A stretch of 19,691 bases of DNA from UMGS973 sp964507795 (GTDB taxonomy: Bacteria; Bacillota; Clostridia; Peptostreptococcales; Anaerovoracaceae): the NCBI GenBank assembly GCA_964507795.1, contig CAZDQV010000034.1, positions 1 through 19,691 of the forward strand, in the 5' to 3' direction. The position numbers and the translations under genes were made by a program. Numbering within the stretch: the first letter of the stretch is position 1; every line of letters starts with the position of its first letter. Shown here one piece after another: positions 6,936-16,600 of this stretch. The notes below the pieces were generated by a model. That model saw only the letters and a list, made by a program, of their open reading frames with translations. It made no database searches and had not been told where the DNA came from.

Positions 6936-6948
6936 TTTTTCCTCCTTC

Positions 6949-8271
6949 TTATAATACAAAAAATTTTAAAATATATTTAATTTTACCAAGATGATTTAAG
7001 CAGCATTTATAGAAATCTTGATAAAAATTTAAATAACAATTATATTCATCATCTGATACGGGCATATTGCCGTATCCTGCTTTTACATATATCTCCGTCA
7101 GCTTCGAAAAATCAGTATCTTCATATCTGAATGCAGACAATGCTGCCATTTTTGCCCCAGCAAATTCAAACGGGGTTTCTCTGCTGTTTCTTGCAATACC
7201 CATTTTTCTGAATGACCGCAGATAGAAATTGTACATTGTTATGACAGCCTCTCCTCTCCCTTTCTCACACATCCTGCCAAATCTTCGTTTTCGCAGAAGT
7301 TTTTTGATATATACTGCTAAGGCTATGGCAGCGGCCGCTATAATCGGATACAGCCAGACCGGAATGTTCCTAAATACGTATGATATCAGATACCACAGCT
7401 TCGCGCCTGTTGTTTTGAGCAAATCGGCAAAAGCATTATTGCTTTCTTTTTTTTCATTATGATCTTTTTCTTTATCGTCTTTTTTGTCCTTATCTTTATT
7501 ATCTGCCGCGGGCTTGTCCCGATTGTTATCTCTGCTTCCGGTCATATCCGGATCATAAGATGTCGTAGTATTTGCAATTCCTGTTTTTTCAATGACTTCA
7601 AAAGCCATTCTGTTTGTTATAAGCTTCAGTTCTTTTGTGCCGGGATCAAGAGGTTTTACTATTCCGTAAAATATGCCGCAGCCTATGGCCGTTATTATAA
7701 GCATAACGGCAAGTGAGGCCGATATCATCTGACCTGTTCTGAACTTTACGGTATGATACTTTGAAGCGTTCACTTCATATGTTCTGTATGCAAGCAGCAT
7801 GCCCGATGCAATCAGCGCAATTATAAGATATACTGCATTTCCTTTTTCGTAGAGAAACCATATACCTGCAAATATAACCGATACAGCCGCAAATATAATA
7901 CAGATTCCTGTTCTGGTTCTTGAAAGAAGCACTACTCCTGTCGAAATCAGAAATGTTATTACTATAAAAAGAAACGGATTGCTTTCTTTGTCTGTAAGCA
8001 GGACTCCGCCCTTTGCGGCCGATACGGCAAATATAATGCCTGCAATCACAACAATGGCAATAATTCCTGTTACAAGGCTTTTTCTGTTATATTTAACAGC
8101 AAACAAAACCGCAGTAATTATTGCTGCCGCTGCCAGCACCGGAAATACCGACGATATAACAGAGGGTTTTACAAAAAAACCATAGCATATCATCTGACCT
8201 GCTGCAAAAGTCAGCGCTGTACATAAAATATAATCCCATATTTCATACCTGACAGCATTTCTTATGTTCAT
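6949..8271 (-). CDS. Polytopic membrane protein with DUF4129-like C-terminus, no transglutaminase domain
   Basis: A 440-residue protein with about six hydrophobic helices in residues 1-175, a seventh near 190-215, and an eighth near 315-335 (VWLYPIIAAAAIALAV). A strongly charged Asp/Lys-rich stretch near 255-280 lies between the seventh and eighth. The cytosolic tail (MYNFYLRSFRKMGIARNSRETPFEF) resembles the DUF4129 region at the end of TgpA-type proteins. In MoxR-DUF58 operons this third gene usually carries a transglutaminase core between the helices and DUF4129; here no Cys-His-Asp core is visible and the charged linker occupies its place. Its ATG overlaps the DUF58 stop by ATGA, so the two are translationally coupled. 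Confidence 0.75.
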   Translation of the reverse strand: MNIRNAVRYEIWDYILCTALTFAAGQMICYGFFVKPSVISSVFPVLAAAAIITAVLFAVKYNRKSLVTGIIAIVVIAGIIFAVSAAKGGVLLTDKESNPFLFIVITFLISTGVVLLSRTRTGICIIFAAVSVIFAGIWFLYEKGNAVYLIIALIASGMLLAYRTYEVNASKYHTVKFRTGQMISASLAVMLIITAIGCGIFYGIVKPLDPGTKELKLITNRMAFEVIEKTGIANTTTSYDPDMTGSRDNNRDKPAADNKDKDKKDDKEKDHNEKKESNNAFADLLKTTGAKLWYLISYVFRNIPVWLYPIIAAAAIALAVYIKKLLRKRRFGRMCEKGRGEAVITMYNFYLRSFRKMGIARNSRETPFEFAGAKMAALSAFRYEDTDFSKLTEIYVKAGYGNMPVSDDEYNCYLNFYQDFYKCCLNHLGKIKYILKFFVL

Positions 8272-9533
8272 ACTCTGACTCCCTCCTTGAGCTGTTCACA
8301 TGAACAAACCGCATAATACCCTATTCCGTAATCATCAAGAGCCCGAAGAGGCGCTGTTATATTCCTTCTTTCGTTTTCTGTCAGTTCTTTAGGAATTATC
8401 AGTATCAGCAACGGGTTTCTTCCCCTGTTTTTGATGCTTATGAGCATATCTATCATTTCTGCTGTTGCACTGCCGGTACATATAGCAATATTTCCCAGCG
8501 AATACATTGCCATACCTGTTTCTTCCAGAAGCTTCAGCGCTTTCGCAGAAGCCGCTTTTGTACTGTTTATTACAGGCAGACTTTCTGTGAGATTAGGCAG
8601 ATCGGAATTTTCATATACTGTTCCGGTTGCTTTGAAGCCTTCTTTATCTATATATATAATTTCATGCTCCATTCCTGTTTTCTGCGCAAATCTGCACAGC
8701 GCAACGCCTGTTTCAACAATACCGTCATAAATGCTCATCATTGTTTCCGCGTCATATCCCGGTGATGAAAAATCATATATTACCGACACTCCCGGATTGC
8801 CGTATGTTTCATAAATTCTGGTCATGTAATTATCTGTTCTCGCCGATAACTTCCAGTGGATTTTCTTGATAGGATCGCCTATAATATATTCTCTCACGCC
8901 TGAATAATCAAATCCGTCTATGAGTACGGGAGTTATCATTTTCCTGCTTTCCGAAAGGGTTTCTGTCGACAGTTCCATATTTGAAAGCTCATATACAGCG
9001 GGAACAACTGTTACATTATACAGACTGTTGTTAACTGCTTTTTTCCTGAAAAGCCCAAACATATCACTCATAACAATTTCTTTGAGTCCTGCTTTATATA
9101 CTCCCACGTGGTCAAACCGGCAGGAAAAATCGAAGTTTCTTTCTTCTTTTCCGCCCATAGTAATATTCATAGCGGCAAGAATATTATCATTTCCGAATAT
9201 GTCCCTGATGCTGAAAATAATATTAGCATTTGTAATTATAAGTGGAGATTTGTTAATTACTCTCACACTTAATTCTGTTTCTTCGCCTTTGGTGCAAACT
9301 GATATATCAGAAGTTTCCTCAAAAGCCATACCTGCTGATATTATACGGGTATACACATATGAACCGGCCACCCCCAGTATTACTGCCGTTGCCGGCAGAT
9401 ATCCGAATATGCTGTTTACATATATAGGTATTGGGCAGGTTGCAGCAAACAGCATCAGACATATAAAAATCCTTTTTATAATGTACCCTGATATTCTGCT
9501 GCTGCGAAGACTTGCTGTTTTATTTGTTTTCAT
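8268..9533 (-). CDS. DUF58 domain protein (MoxR partner)
   Basis: The N-terminus has two hydrophobic helices (KRIFICLMLFAATCPIPIY and the following LPATAVILGVAGSYVY). The diagnostic DUF58 motif, YIIGDPIKKIHWKLSART, lies around residues 215-235, followed by a vWA-like fold with VSVIYDFSSPG. DUF58 proteins are membrane-bound partners of MoxR AAA+ ATPases and are thought to act in assembly or quality control of envelope proteins or metal enzymes. I take ATG 9533 (421 residues); a GAGGAG lies 13 bases upstream, which is a little far, and a TTG at 9560 is an alternative. The gene overlaps the moxR stop by 14 bases and is followed by an ATGA overlap, so it belongs to a coupled three-gene module. 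Confidence 0.88.
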   Translation of the reverse strand: MKTNKTASLRSSRISGYIIKRIFICLMLFAATCPIPIYVNSIFGYLPATAVILGVAGSYVYTRIISAGMAFEETSDISVCTKGEETELSVRVINKSPLIITNANIIFSIRDIFGNDNILAAMNITMGGKEERNFDFSCRFDHVGVYKAGLKEIVMSDMFGLFRKKAVNNSLYNVTVVPAVYELSNMELSTETLSESRKMITPVLIDGFDYSGVREYIIGDPIKKIHWKLSARTDNYMTRIYETYGNPGVSVIYDFSSPGYDAETMMSIYDGIVETGVALCRFAQKTGMEHEIIYIDKEGFKATGTVYENSDLPNLTESLPVINSTKAASAKALKLLEETGMAMYSLGNIAICTGSATAEMIDMLISIKNRGRNPLLILIIPKELTENERRNITAPLRALDDYGIGYYAVCSCEQLKEGVRV

Positions 9534-10506
9534 TCTGTTTAAACTTCTCCTCGCCTGCAATCGGTACTGCTACAGATGAGAGTATTTCACCTAAAATATC
9601 CTCAGCAGTTTTTTTTCTGACTTTTGCATCGTGTGTAAGAGATACTCTGTGTACAAGAACATACGGCACAAGATATTTAATATCATCGGGGATTACATAA
9701 CTTCTCCCCTTTGACAGCGCATACGCTCTTGACAGCTGATACAGGGAAATTCCTCCCCTCGGTGAACTTCCTATCGCAATATCGCTGTTGTTTCTTGTTG
9801 CTGTAACAATTCTGACTATATATTCACTTATCATCGGGCTTACAAAGATGTTTTCCGCCGCTTTCCTGAGAGCGATTATTTCCTCTTTTGATGCTACAGC
9901 CTGCAATGCTTCTTTTGTATCGCGGCTCATTGATATTATTTTCACTTCTTCATTGAATTCAGCATAACCGAGAGATAATTTCATCATAAACCTGTCTATC
10001 TGGGCTTCCGGCAGCGGATATGTACCGTATGACTCAAGCGGATTTTCTGTGGCAAGAACCATAAAAGGCTCCTCCAGCTTATATGTATTAGAGTCTACAG
10101 TCACCTGCTTTTCTTCCATGGCCTCAAGCAGACTTGACTGTGTTTTTGCTGAAGCTCTGTTGATTTCGTCTGCCAGAATTATATTGCTCATAACAGAGCC
10201 CGGTCTGAATTCAAATTCTCTTGTCTTCTGATTGAAAATTGAAAATCCCGTAACATCTGACGGCATTACATCCGGTGTGAACTGTATTCTGGAAAAATCA
10301 CATGAAACGGATTTTGCAAAAGCACTGACAAGGCTTGTTTTTCCTACCCCGGGAACATCTTCTATAAGGACATTTCCTCCGCACAGCATTGCCAGTATCA
10401 CAAGTTCAATCTTGTCCCTTTTGCCTATTATCACCTTTTCAATGTTATCTGCGATTTTTTTTATCATCGCGCTGCTTTCTTCAATTCTTTTTTGTGTAAG
10501 CTCCAT
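9520..10506 (-). CDS. MoxR-family AAA+ ATPase
   Basis: A 328-residue protein from ATG 10506, chosen because AAGGAGA sits 5 bases upstream; the longer reading from 10554 has no such site. Walker A is EDVPGVGKTS (about 49-58), Walker B is IILADEINRA (109-118), sensor 1 is ATENPLE (152-158), and the substrate-side arginine is in IDRFMMKL. These are the marks of MoxR ATPases, chaperone-like enzymes that act with DUF58 or VWA partners. It follows the ABC ATPase stop by 10 bases and overlaps the DUF58 gene, so it links the transporter half of the operon to the membrane module. The substrate is unknown; the large secreted beta-helix protein or the importer are plausible clients by position only. Confidence 0.93.
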   Translation of the reverse strand: MELTQKRIEESSAMIKKIADNIEKVIIGKRDKIELVILAMLCGGNVLIEDVPGVGKTSLVSAFAKSVSCDFSRIQFTPDVMPSDVTGFSIFNQKTREFEFRPGSVMSNIILADEINRASAKTQSSLLEAMEEKQVTVDSNTYKLEEPFMVLATENPLESYGTYPLPEAQIDRFMMKLSLGYAEFNEEVKIISMSRDTKEALQAVASKEEIIALRKAAENIFVSPMISEYIVRIVTATRNNSDIAIGSSPRGGISLYQLSRAYALSKGRSYVIPDDIKYLVPYVLVHRVSLTHDAKVRKKTAEDILGEILSSVAVPIAGEEKFKQNENK

Positions 10507-10516
10507 ATTTTTCTCC

Positions 10517-11317
10517 TTAATATTGATACTGTTTATCACTGAATACAGGTGCACACAGTTTCATAAAACGACCGTTTGCATCAGTATATTCAATCACTTT
10601 TACATCTGCTCCGTATGCTTCTTTGAGATTTTTTTCCGTAACTACCTCAAAGGCTCTGCCAAACACTGCCCTGCTGCCACTCTGAAGCAGCATTGTTTTT
10701 GCTTCGCACATAAATGCGTGATCCGGATTATGCGTGGTCATTATAACTCCGTAGCCTTTGCTTCTGAGGTTTCTTATTCTGTTTATAACTTTGAGCATAT
10801 TCCCGTAATCAAGGCTTGAGGTAGGTTCGTCAAGCACAAGCATCTCAGGCTCCTGCGCCAGCGCTCTTGCAATCATGACCATCTGCCGTTCTCCGCCGGA
10901 AACATCAGTATAAACGCGTTCTCTCAAATGCGATATGCCCATATCCTCCATAACCTGTTCAACAACCTCATAATCGTATCTTGACGGCTGGCCGAAATAT
11001 CCCACGCTGCTTATTCTGCCAAGCATAATTATATCCTTAACTATATATGGAAACGGAGGAATGTGACTTTGTGACACATAGGCAATTTTCTCAGCCATTC
11101 TTTTTTCGGACCACCTTGATATATCGTCGCCGTCTATCCTTACCTGTCCTCCGAGAGGTTTTATCAGCTTGAGTATGGTTTTAAACAGCGTTGTTTTTCC
11201 CACCCCGTTAGGTCCCAGAATACAGCATATGTCGCCGGAAGCAACCTCCATATTAATACCGTCGAGCACCTTTTTGCCTCCATACCCGCAGGAAATACCA
11301 ACAAGTTCCAGCTTCAT
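10517..11317 (-). CDS. ABC transporter ATPase, FecE/FepC/BtuD type
   Basis: ATP-hydrolysing subunit of a type II (FecCD-type) importer. From ATG 11317 the 266 residues show Walker A GPNGVGKTT (35-43), Q-loop VSQSHIPP (Gln83), signature SGGERQ (140-145), Walker B MLVLDEP (159-165), D-loop SSLD and the H-loop MTTHNPDH (His196). All catalytic positions are present. AGGAGG lies 8 bases before ATG 11317, which also forms an ATGA overlap with the upstream permease stop; the TTG at 11323 is too close to the ribosome site. The order permease-permease-ATPase is standard for siderophore, haem, cobalamin and molybdate/tungstate (MolBC-like) uptake. Substrate cannot be read from the ATPase. Confidence 0.95.
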   Translation of the reverse strand: MKLELVGISCGYGGKKVLDGINMEVASGDICCILGPNGVGKTTLFKTILKLIKPLGGQVRIDGDDISRWSEKRMAEKIAYVSQSHIPPFPYIVKDIIMLGRISSVGYFGQPSRYDYEVVEQVMEDMGISHLRERVYTDVSGGERQMVMIARALAQEPEMLVLDEPTSSLDYGNMLKVINRIRNLRSKGYGVIMTTHNPDHAFMCEAKTMLLQSGSRAVFGRAFEVVTEKNLKEAYGADVKVIEYTDANGRFMKLCAPVFSDKQYQY

Positions 11318-12444
11318 TCCCAAGTCCTCCTCTGTTTAACCAAAATGATTACAAATACAGGCATAGCTACAAAGTCAACAACTGTTCCTATCGGAAGCCC
11401 GTATCCTCCAAACGGGAAAAATGAGGCTATATCTCTGCACAAAAGGAGAACCGCTCCCCCGATAAGTATATTTCCCGTAAACAGTTTTCGAAAGTCTGCC
11501 CCGAATATGCTTCTGCTTATGAATGGTACAATCAGAGATACCATTCCCGCAGACCCGCAGTGAACCATACCTGCCGTAACCATAAATGTTCCTAAAATCA
11601 GCGCCGTTATTTTCACTGCCGCAGGTTTTATTCCCAGACTTCTTGCCTCGCTGTCCTCAAAGCTCACAGCATTAAAGCTGAACCTTGCCATATACACAGG
11701 AATCAGTGTTACGGCCGCTGCCGCCGTTATAAATATAAGGGATACCGGCTGTGTATCCACATAAATGGCTTTTGAAATCTGCTGATATACAAGCGCCGCA
11801 TCGTTATCTGAATTATACAGATAAAATGTTACTCCTGCTCCCGCTATCTGTGAAAGAATAGCTCCCGCTATAAGCAGATCATATACGGAAAATCTGCCGC
11901 TTCCGCTTGAAAGCTTGCCGACGGCAAGAACAGCCGCAAGCATAATAACCGCACCTGTATAGCAGTAGATATATTTCTGAAACGGCATATATGCAGCCAC
12001 TGCCCCATATGAGGAAATTAACGCTATTATTCCAAGGTTTACACCCGTATTTACTCCAAGCATTGTCGGAGCAGCTATAGGGTTTCTGAACACATTCTGA
12101 AAAAGCATACCTGCCATTGCAAGAACCATACCGCATACAAATGTCACAGTGCAGAGTTTTACTCTGTATACTGTATCAAGATATCCTGCAAGCTCTGATG
12201 CCGCCTGCAATTTTGAAATATCGCCGGCAACACCCTTTGCTCCTGCCAGAGAAATCCACATTTTTATGTTTTCGATAACCGTCGCCGGCGAATAAAAGCC
12301 TTGAAAATCAGACCTTTCACATACTGACACAAAGAAAATCAATGCGGCAGCTGCAAATATCACAAGCAGCTTTTTTCTTACGGCTGTTTTTTCGTATCTT
12401 ATCAATGTGTCTATATCATATATGCTTTTATGCCCAGTCTGCAT
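11314..12444 (-). CDS. FecCD-family ABC permease, second subunit
   Basis: A 376-residue integral membrane subunit of the importer. A first helix at 24-41 is followed by an unusually long extracytoplasmic loop (about 44-92). The family motif MVLAMAGMLFQNVFRNPIAAPTMLG lies at 107-130. The coupling-helix region DSEARSLGIKPAAVK and the C-terminal P-x-G...P-x-F element (LPIGTVVDFVAMPVF) are kept. The usual GxxGLxxPHxxR motif reads GSAGMVSLIVPFISR, so His is replaced by Phe. AGGAGC precedes ATG 12444, which lies inside the end of the other permease gene (17-base overlap). It presumably forms a heterodimer with that subunit. Confidence 0.92.
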   Translation of the reverse strand: MQTGHKSIYDIDTLIRYEKTAVRKKLLVIFAAAALIFFVSVCERSDFQGFYSPATVIENIKMWISLAGAKGVAGDISKLQAASELAGYLDTVYRVKLCTVTFVCGMVLAMAGMLFQNVFRNPIAAPTMLGVNTGVNLGIIALISSYGAVAAYMPFQKYIYCYTGAVIMLAAVLAVGKLSSGSGRFSVYDLLIAGAILSQIAGAGVTFYLYNSDNDAALVYQQISKAIYVDTQPVSLIFITAAAAVTLIPVYMARFSFNAVSFEDSEARSLGIKPAAVKITALILGTFMVTAGMVHCGSAGMVSLIVPFISRSIFGADFRKLFTGNILIGGAVLLLCRDIASFFPFGGYGLPIGTVVDFVAMPVFVIILVKQRRTWE

Positions 12445-13642
12445 TTTTTCTGCTCCTAAATCTTATAAGCATACAGAGGAATATCAGTCCGCCTGCCAAG
12501 CTTGTCATAAAATTAATTGATGTGGAATAATTAAAGCAGGTGGCAGCATAATAAACAAACATCATTATATCCGCCCCAAGCAGAGCTGATGCCGGTATCA
12601 GATACCGGAAATCCGGTCCCGTAAACCTCCTTGCGATATGCGGTATTATAAAGCCTGCAAAGCCTATCATACCACAGAAAGAAATCACTACGGCAGTTAT
12701 TGCCGTAACAACTGCAACGGTTATGTTCCTTTCTCTTTCCGCATTTATGCCCATGGTTTTTGCTTCTTCTTCTCCAAACACAAGTATGTTTATCCTGTTT
12801 CTGAAAAATATTATTATACCTATGCCTGTAATAATAGGTATCCCCATTATTAAAAGCTGCTCTAATGATGCAACCCTGTCAAATGAGCCCATCATCATAT
12901 ATCTGAGCAAATAGGTTCTGTCATCATAAGTGTTTTCAAGAAGCATTCTGTACTGCACCAGTTCCTCTATACCGCCTATAAATCCGCTGAATACAAATCC
13001 TGAAAGTATCAGCGCAACAGACGATACTCTGCCTCTGCCCACTATCTTTGAAAGGGTTACTATAAGAGCCACTGCAAAAAAGCACCCTGCAAGCACAAAA
13101 AAGCTCATTTCATATTTCTGAAATATACTCATGGTATCTGCATCATTTTTTGCGGCAGATACCCCTTGAGCATATATGAGCATAACATATATCATGCCGC
13201 CCATAACGCCTCCTGACTGAACTCCAAGCGTAGTAGGCGATGCCATAGCGTTTTTGAATGATCCCTGATACACCGCTCCGCTTACAGAAAGGGCAGCGCC
13301 TGCAAGACCTGCTGCTGCGGTTCTTATCATATTGATCTTCATGTAGTTTGCGTTTCCGCCAATCAGATCTGCCAGTGCTTCAATGTTTAATCTGAACACT
13401 TCAAAAAACCACGAAACAGATAATCTGTTTGTCGCACTCATACCGTTGGGAAGAACTATCACCATGGCATATATCACTGCAGCTGCTATTGCCATTATTG
13501 CAACAGTGCGGCTTCTTGTTTCCAGACGATGACGTCTTTTTTTCTCATCTCCAAAGTAATTTTTTTCTTCCTCACGTATTTTTATTTTTATGGCAGCGTC
13601 TGATTTTATATTTAATTGTTCTTTTTTTCCACCTTCACTCAT
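12428..13642 (-). CDS. FecCD-family ABC permease, first subunit
   Basis: A 404-residue permease. It begins with about 45 hydrophilic, strongly charged cytosolic residues, longer than usual, before the first helix (VAIMAIAAAVIYAMVIVL). The family motif GAVYQGSFKNAMASPTTLG is near 121-140. The canonical MIGFAGFIIPHIARRFTG, including the conserved Pro-His, is present. The normal C-terminal P-x-G-x-x-T...G-x-P-F element is replaced by STSINFMTSLAGGLIF. This complements the partner subunit, which keeps the C-terminal motif but lost the His. The gene starts 16 bases after the beta-helix protein stop with only a weak AGG site, so translation may be coupled to upstream. Confidence 0.92.
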   Translation of the reverse strand: MSEGGKKEQLNIKSDAAIKIKIREEEKNYFGDEKKRRHRLETRSRTVAIMAIAAAVIYAMVIVLPNGMSATNRLSVSWFFEVFRLNIEALADLIGGNANYMKINMIRTAAAGLAGAALSVSGAVYQGSFKNAMASPTTLGVQSGGVMGGMIYVMLIYAQGVSAAKNDADTMSIFQKYEMSFFVLAGCFFAVALIVTLSKIVGRGRVSSVALILSGFVFSGFIGGIEELVQYRMLLENTYDDRTYLLRYMMMGSFDRVASLEQLLIMGIPIITGIGIIIFFRNRINILVFGEEEAKTMGINAERERNITVAVVTAITAVVISFCGMIGFAGFIIPHIARRFTGPDFRYLIPASALLGADIMMFVYYAATCFNYSTSINFMTSLAGGLIFLCMLIRFRSRKNADWA

Positions 13643-13658
13643 AGACCTGTTCTGCTTA

Positions 13659-16600
13659 TTATTTTACTATTTTAAAGGTTATTTTTTTGTTTCCCTTAAA
13701 GTTGCCTTTTCCTGTTATTACAAAAGAGGCTGTCCCTATTTTTGTATTTCCGGTATATGAATCCTGATTTATGGTATAATCAGTTCCCCTCAGCAGCGTT
13801 CTGTTTTTGTATGTTATCGTTCCTGCCGCCGGAATTAAATTAATAGCCTTTCCTGTATATTTCTGAGCAGGAATTTTAACGGAGGCTTTGGCTATATCGG
13901 CCTTAACTACGTTGTATTCAAGAGTTATACTGCCGCCGTAATCTCCCAGTCCGCTGATAGTAACCTCTTTGGTTCCCACATCCGTAATATTGCTGTTATA
14001 ATCAAGAGTGTAATCTGTGTTTTCTTTTAATAAAGAGGATGAGTCTTTTATTTTAACCTTAGCCTGTATCGGACTGCCTGTATAGACATACTCTGTTTTT
14101 TCGAGTACGGCAGTAAATCTTTTGTCTGTCAGATCCAGTCCTTTGAGATAAATGTTTCCGTTTTCCGCTGCAACAGTTCTCCTGCCCTCTTCATTGTAGA
14201 ATACCGAGCTTCCCGAATTTCCTGATGCTATAACGACATTTCCTGATGCTCCTGATGCTATACCGATTCTGCCTAAGAGAGATCCGCTGATTTTAATCAG
14301 TGCTGATTTTTCAAGGTATACATTGCTGCTTCCGTTATCGCTTATTGTAACTGAACCTGACATTGTAACCTCGGCTCCCTCCACATCCGAAGACCATGGA
14401 TTTCTTTTAACATTAGAAGACGTTACTGATGATACATAAAGTCCAGCACCTTTGTTACCGGCTCTGTTGCCTTTAATCTCTATTCCTGAAACCGAAGCTT
14501 TTGCAGGAGCCATATAATACTGTGCTATATGACCGCTCCCGCCCTGAACATATATACCGCCGCCGCAGCCTGCGACTTCTGCATTCTCGTTTTCAAGCGC
14601 GCTCTCGGCGCTGTTACCTGAAATGTTTCCGCCTTTCACTGTAAGAAGCCCTGTAGCCGAATATTCGGAATCGCTCTCGTTTGATACAAAGATACCGCCG
14701 CCACAGCCTAACGTTCCGGCATAACTGTCGCTTACAAATTTAGAGCAGGCTTTATTTCCTGTTATCTCTCCTCCCGAAACAGTAAAGTTTCCTGATGCAA
14801 TATATACGCCGCCTCCGCAGGCGCTGTTATACTGAAACAGGCTGTTTTCGGTACTGTTGCCTGATATGCTGCCGCTACTCATTACAGTTGCTCCCGCATC
14901 ATAAATGCCGCCGCCCTGATACGCTGCGCTGTTTTCGGTTATGCTGCAGCCTGCTATGGATATACTGCCTGTGTTGTATATGCCGCCACCTTTGCCGTCT
15001 ACAAGTTCTGAAACAAATTTGCTTGCTCTGTTCTTCTCAATACTACCGCCATTAAGCTCTGCTGTACCATCATTACAGATACCGCCGCCCTGATATACTG
15101 CATTGCTGTTTGCAACACTTCCTGAATTCATCTTCAGAGTGCCTGCATTGTATATACTGCCGCCGTAGCTGCTCTCATTTTCTGAAATATCTCCTGAATC
15201 TATTGTTAAGGTGCCTGCATTATATATGCCGCCGCCTTTGCCTGCCCCAAGGCCTTTTGTTGTTGAGTTTATGATGCTTCCACCATCAATCACCGCAGTT
15301 CCCTCATTATATACACCTGCACCTTTGAGGCTAAAACCGTTTTTGATAATACTGCCCGTATTCAGATTCAGTTTTCCCCCTTTTTCAATGTATACCACTC
15401 TGCTGCCTTTACCTGCATCGACAGTTATATCCTCAAGTACAAGACTGCCGCTTACATCAAACATCCCTTTAGATGCAACTCCCAGCCTGTCACCTTCAAG
15501 AACAACATTATCCTCTTCGCCTTTTATTGTTACGCTTTTGCCTGACGGAACAGTTATCGTAGAGGAAATTTTGAAACTTTCATACACATAGATTGTTCCA
15601 CCTTCGGAAACTGCCTTTTGGAGTTCCTCCTCATTTCTTACTATTACAGAATTGCTGCTGTCTGTTATATTGAATTCAAGCTGCAGGCTTCCCTGGTAAT
15701 TTCCTTCTCCTGAGATGTACGCTTTTCCTGTGCCTTTTTCAATATTATCACTGAAACTGACGCTGTAATCTTTGTTTTCTACAAGCTTTTCTTTTCCATT
15801 ATATATTTTTATCTGAGGTCTCACTTCTTTCCCTGTATAAAGTTTATCTCTGAGAGGCAGTACTTCAAGCTGCGCTATATCAGCTTTTTTGATTTCATAT
15901 GTTTTTGATGTTTTACCTGCATAACTGCCGTTTCCATAAATTACGAGCTTTGCTTTTCCCACATTTATGCAGGAATGATAAGAAACAATATAATCTCTGC
16001 CTTCTTTGAGGGCCGTACCTCCCAGACTTACTTTCACATCAGGAGTTATTCTTTTACCTGTATATTCATAAGAGGATTTGTATTCCACATCAGCAGAAGA
16101 AACCGATTTGCCGCTGTGAGTACTTCCCTTGTAGTAAAGTTTGCCATCTTTGTTCAGCGCAAAGTGTTTAGCTCCTTTAACAGTCAGAAAATGTTTTGCA
16201 TCATCGGGCGTCAGTGTATAATCTTCATAACCGTCACCCATAATATGCCCCTTGCTGAAAACAGCAGTATCAATCAGCACCTTAGATGATGCTTTCATTT
16301 CGCCTGTTACCAGAATTTTTCCCTCTTTCGGCAAATATACATTGTCTTTATTGCCCGATTTAACCGTGTTTCCATAAATCTTTGCTTTGCCTGAAACTTC
16401 AAAAGTTCCTACACCTTTGTATGTAGCAAGAGTACTGTCAAGAAATATGCTTCCGTCAATATAGCGATTGTTAAAATAAACACCGCCGCCGTTGTTTCCG
16501 GCTTTGTTGCCTGTAATACTGCCTCCTGACATATTAAATGTTCCTCCGGTATATCCTCCCGAAACGCTGACTCCGCCGCCGCTTCCGGCTATTCCCGCAA

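Noticed and set aside
14500..15250. Regularly spaced similar DNA words that look like a CRISPR or tandem repeat array
   Set aside because: The periodicity comes from codons for repeated GGG-I-Y-N turns in the beta-helix protein; spacing and sequence vary and no constant repeat exists.
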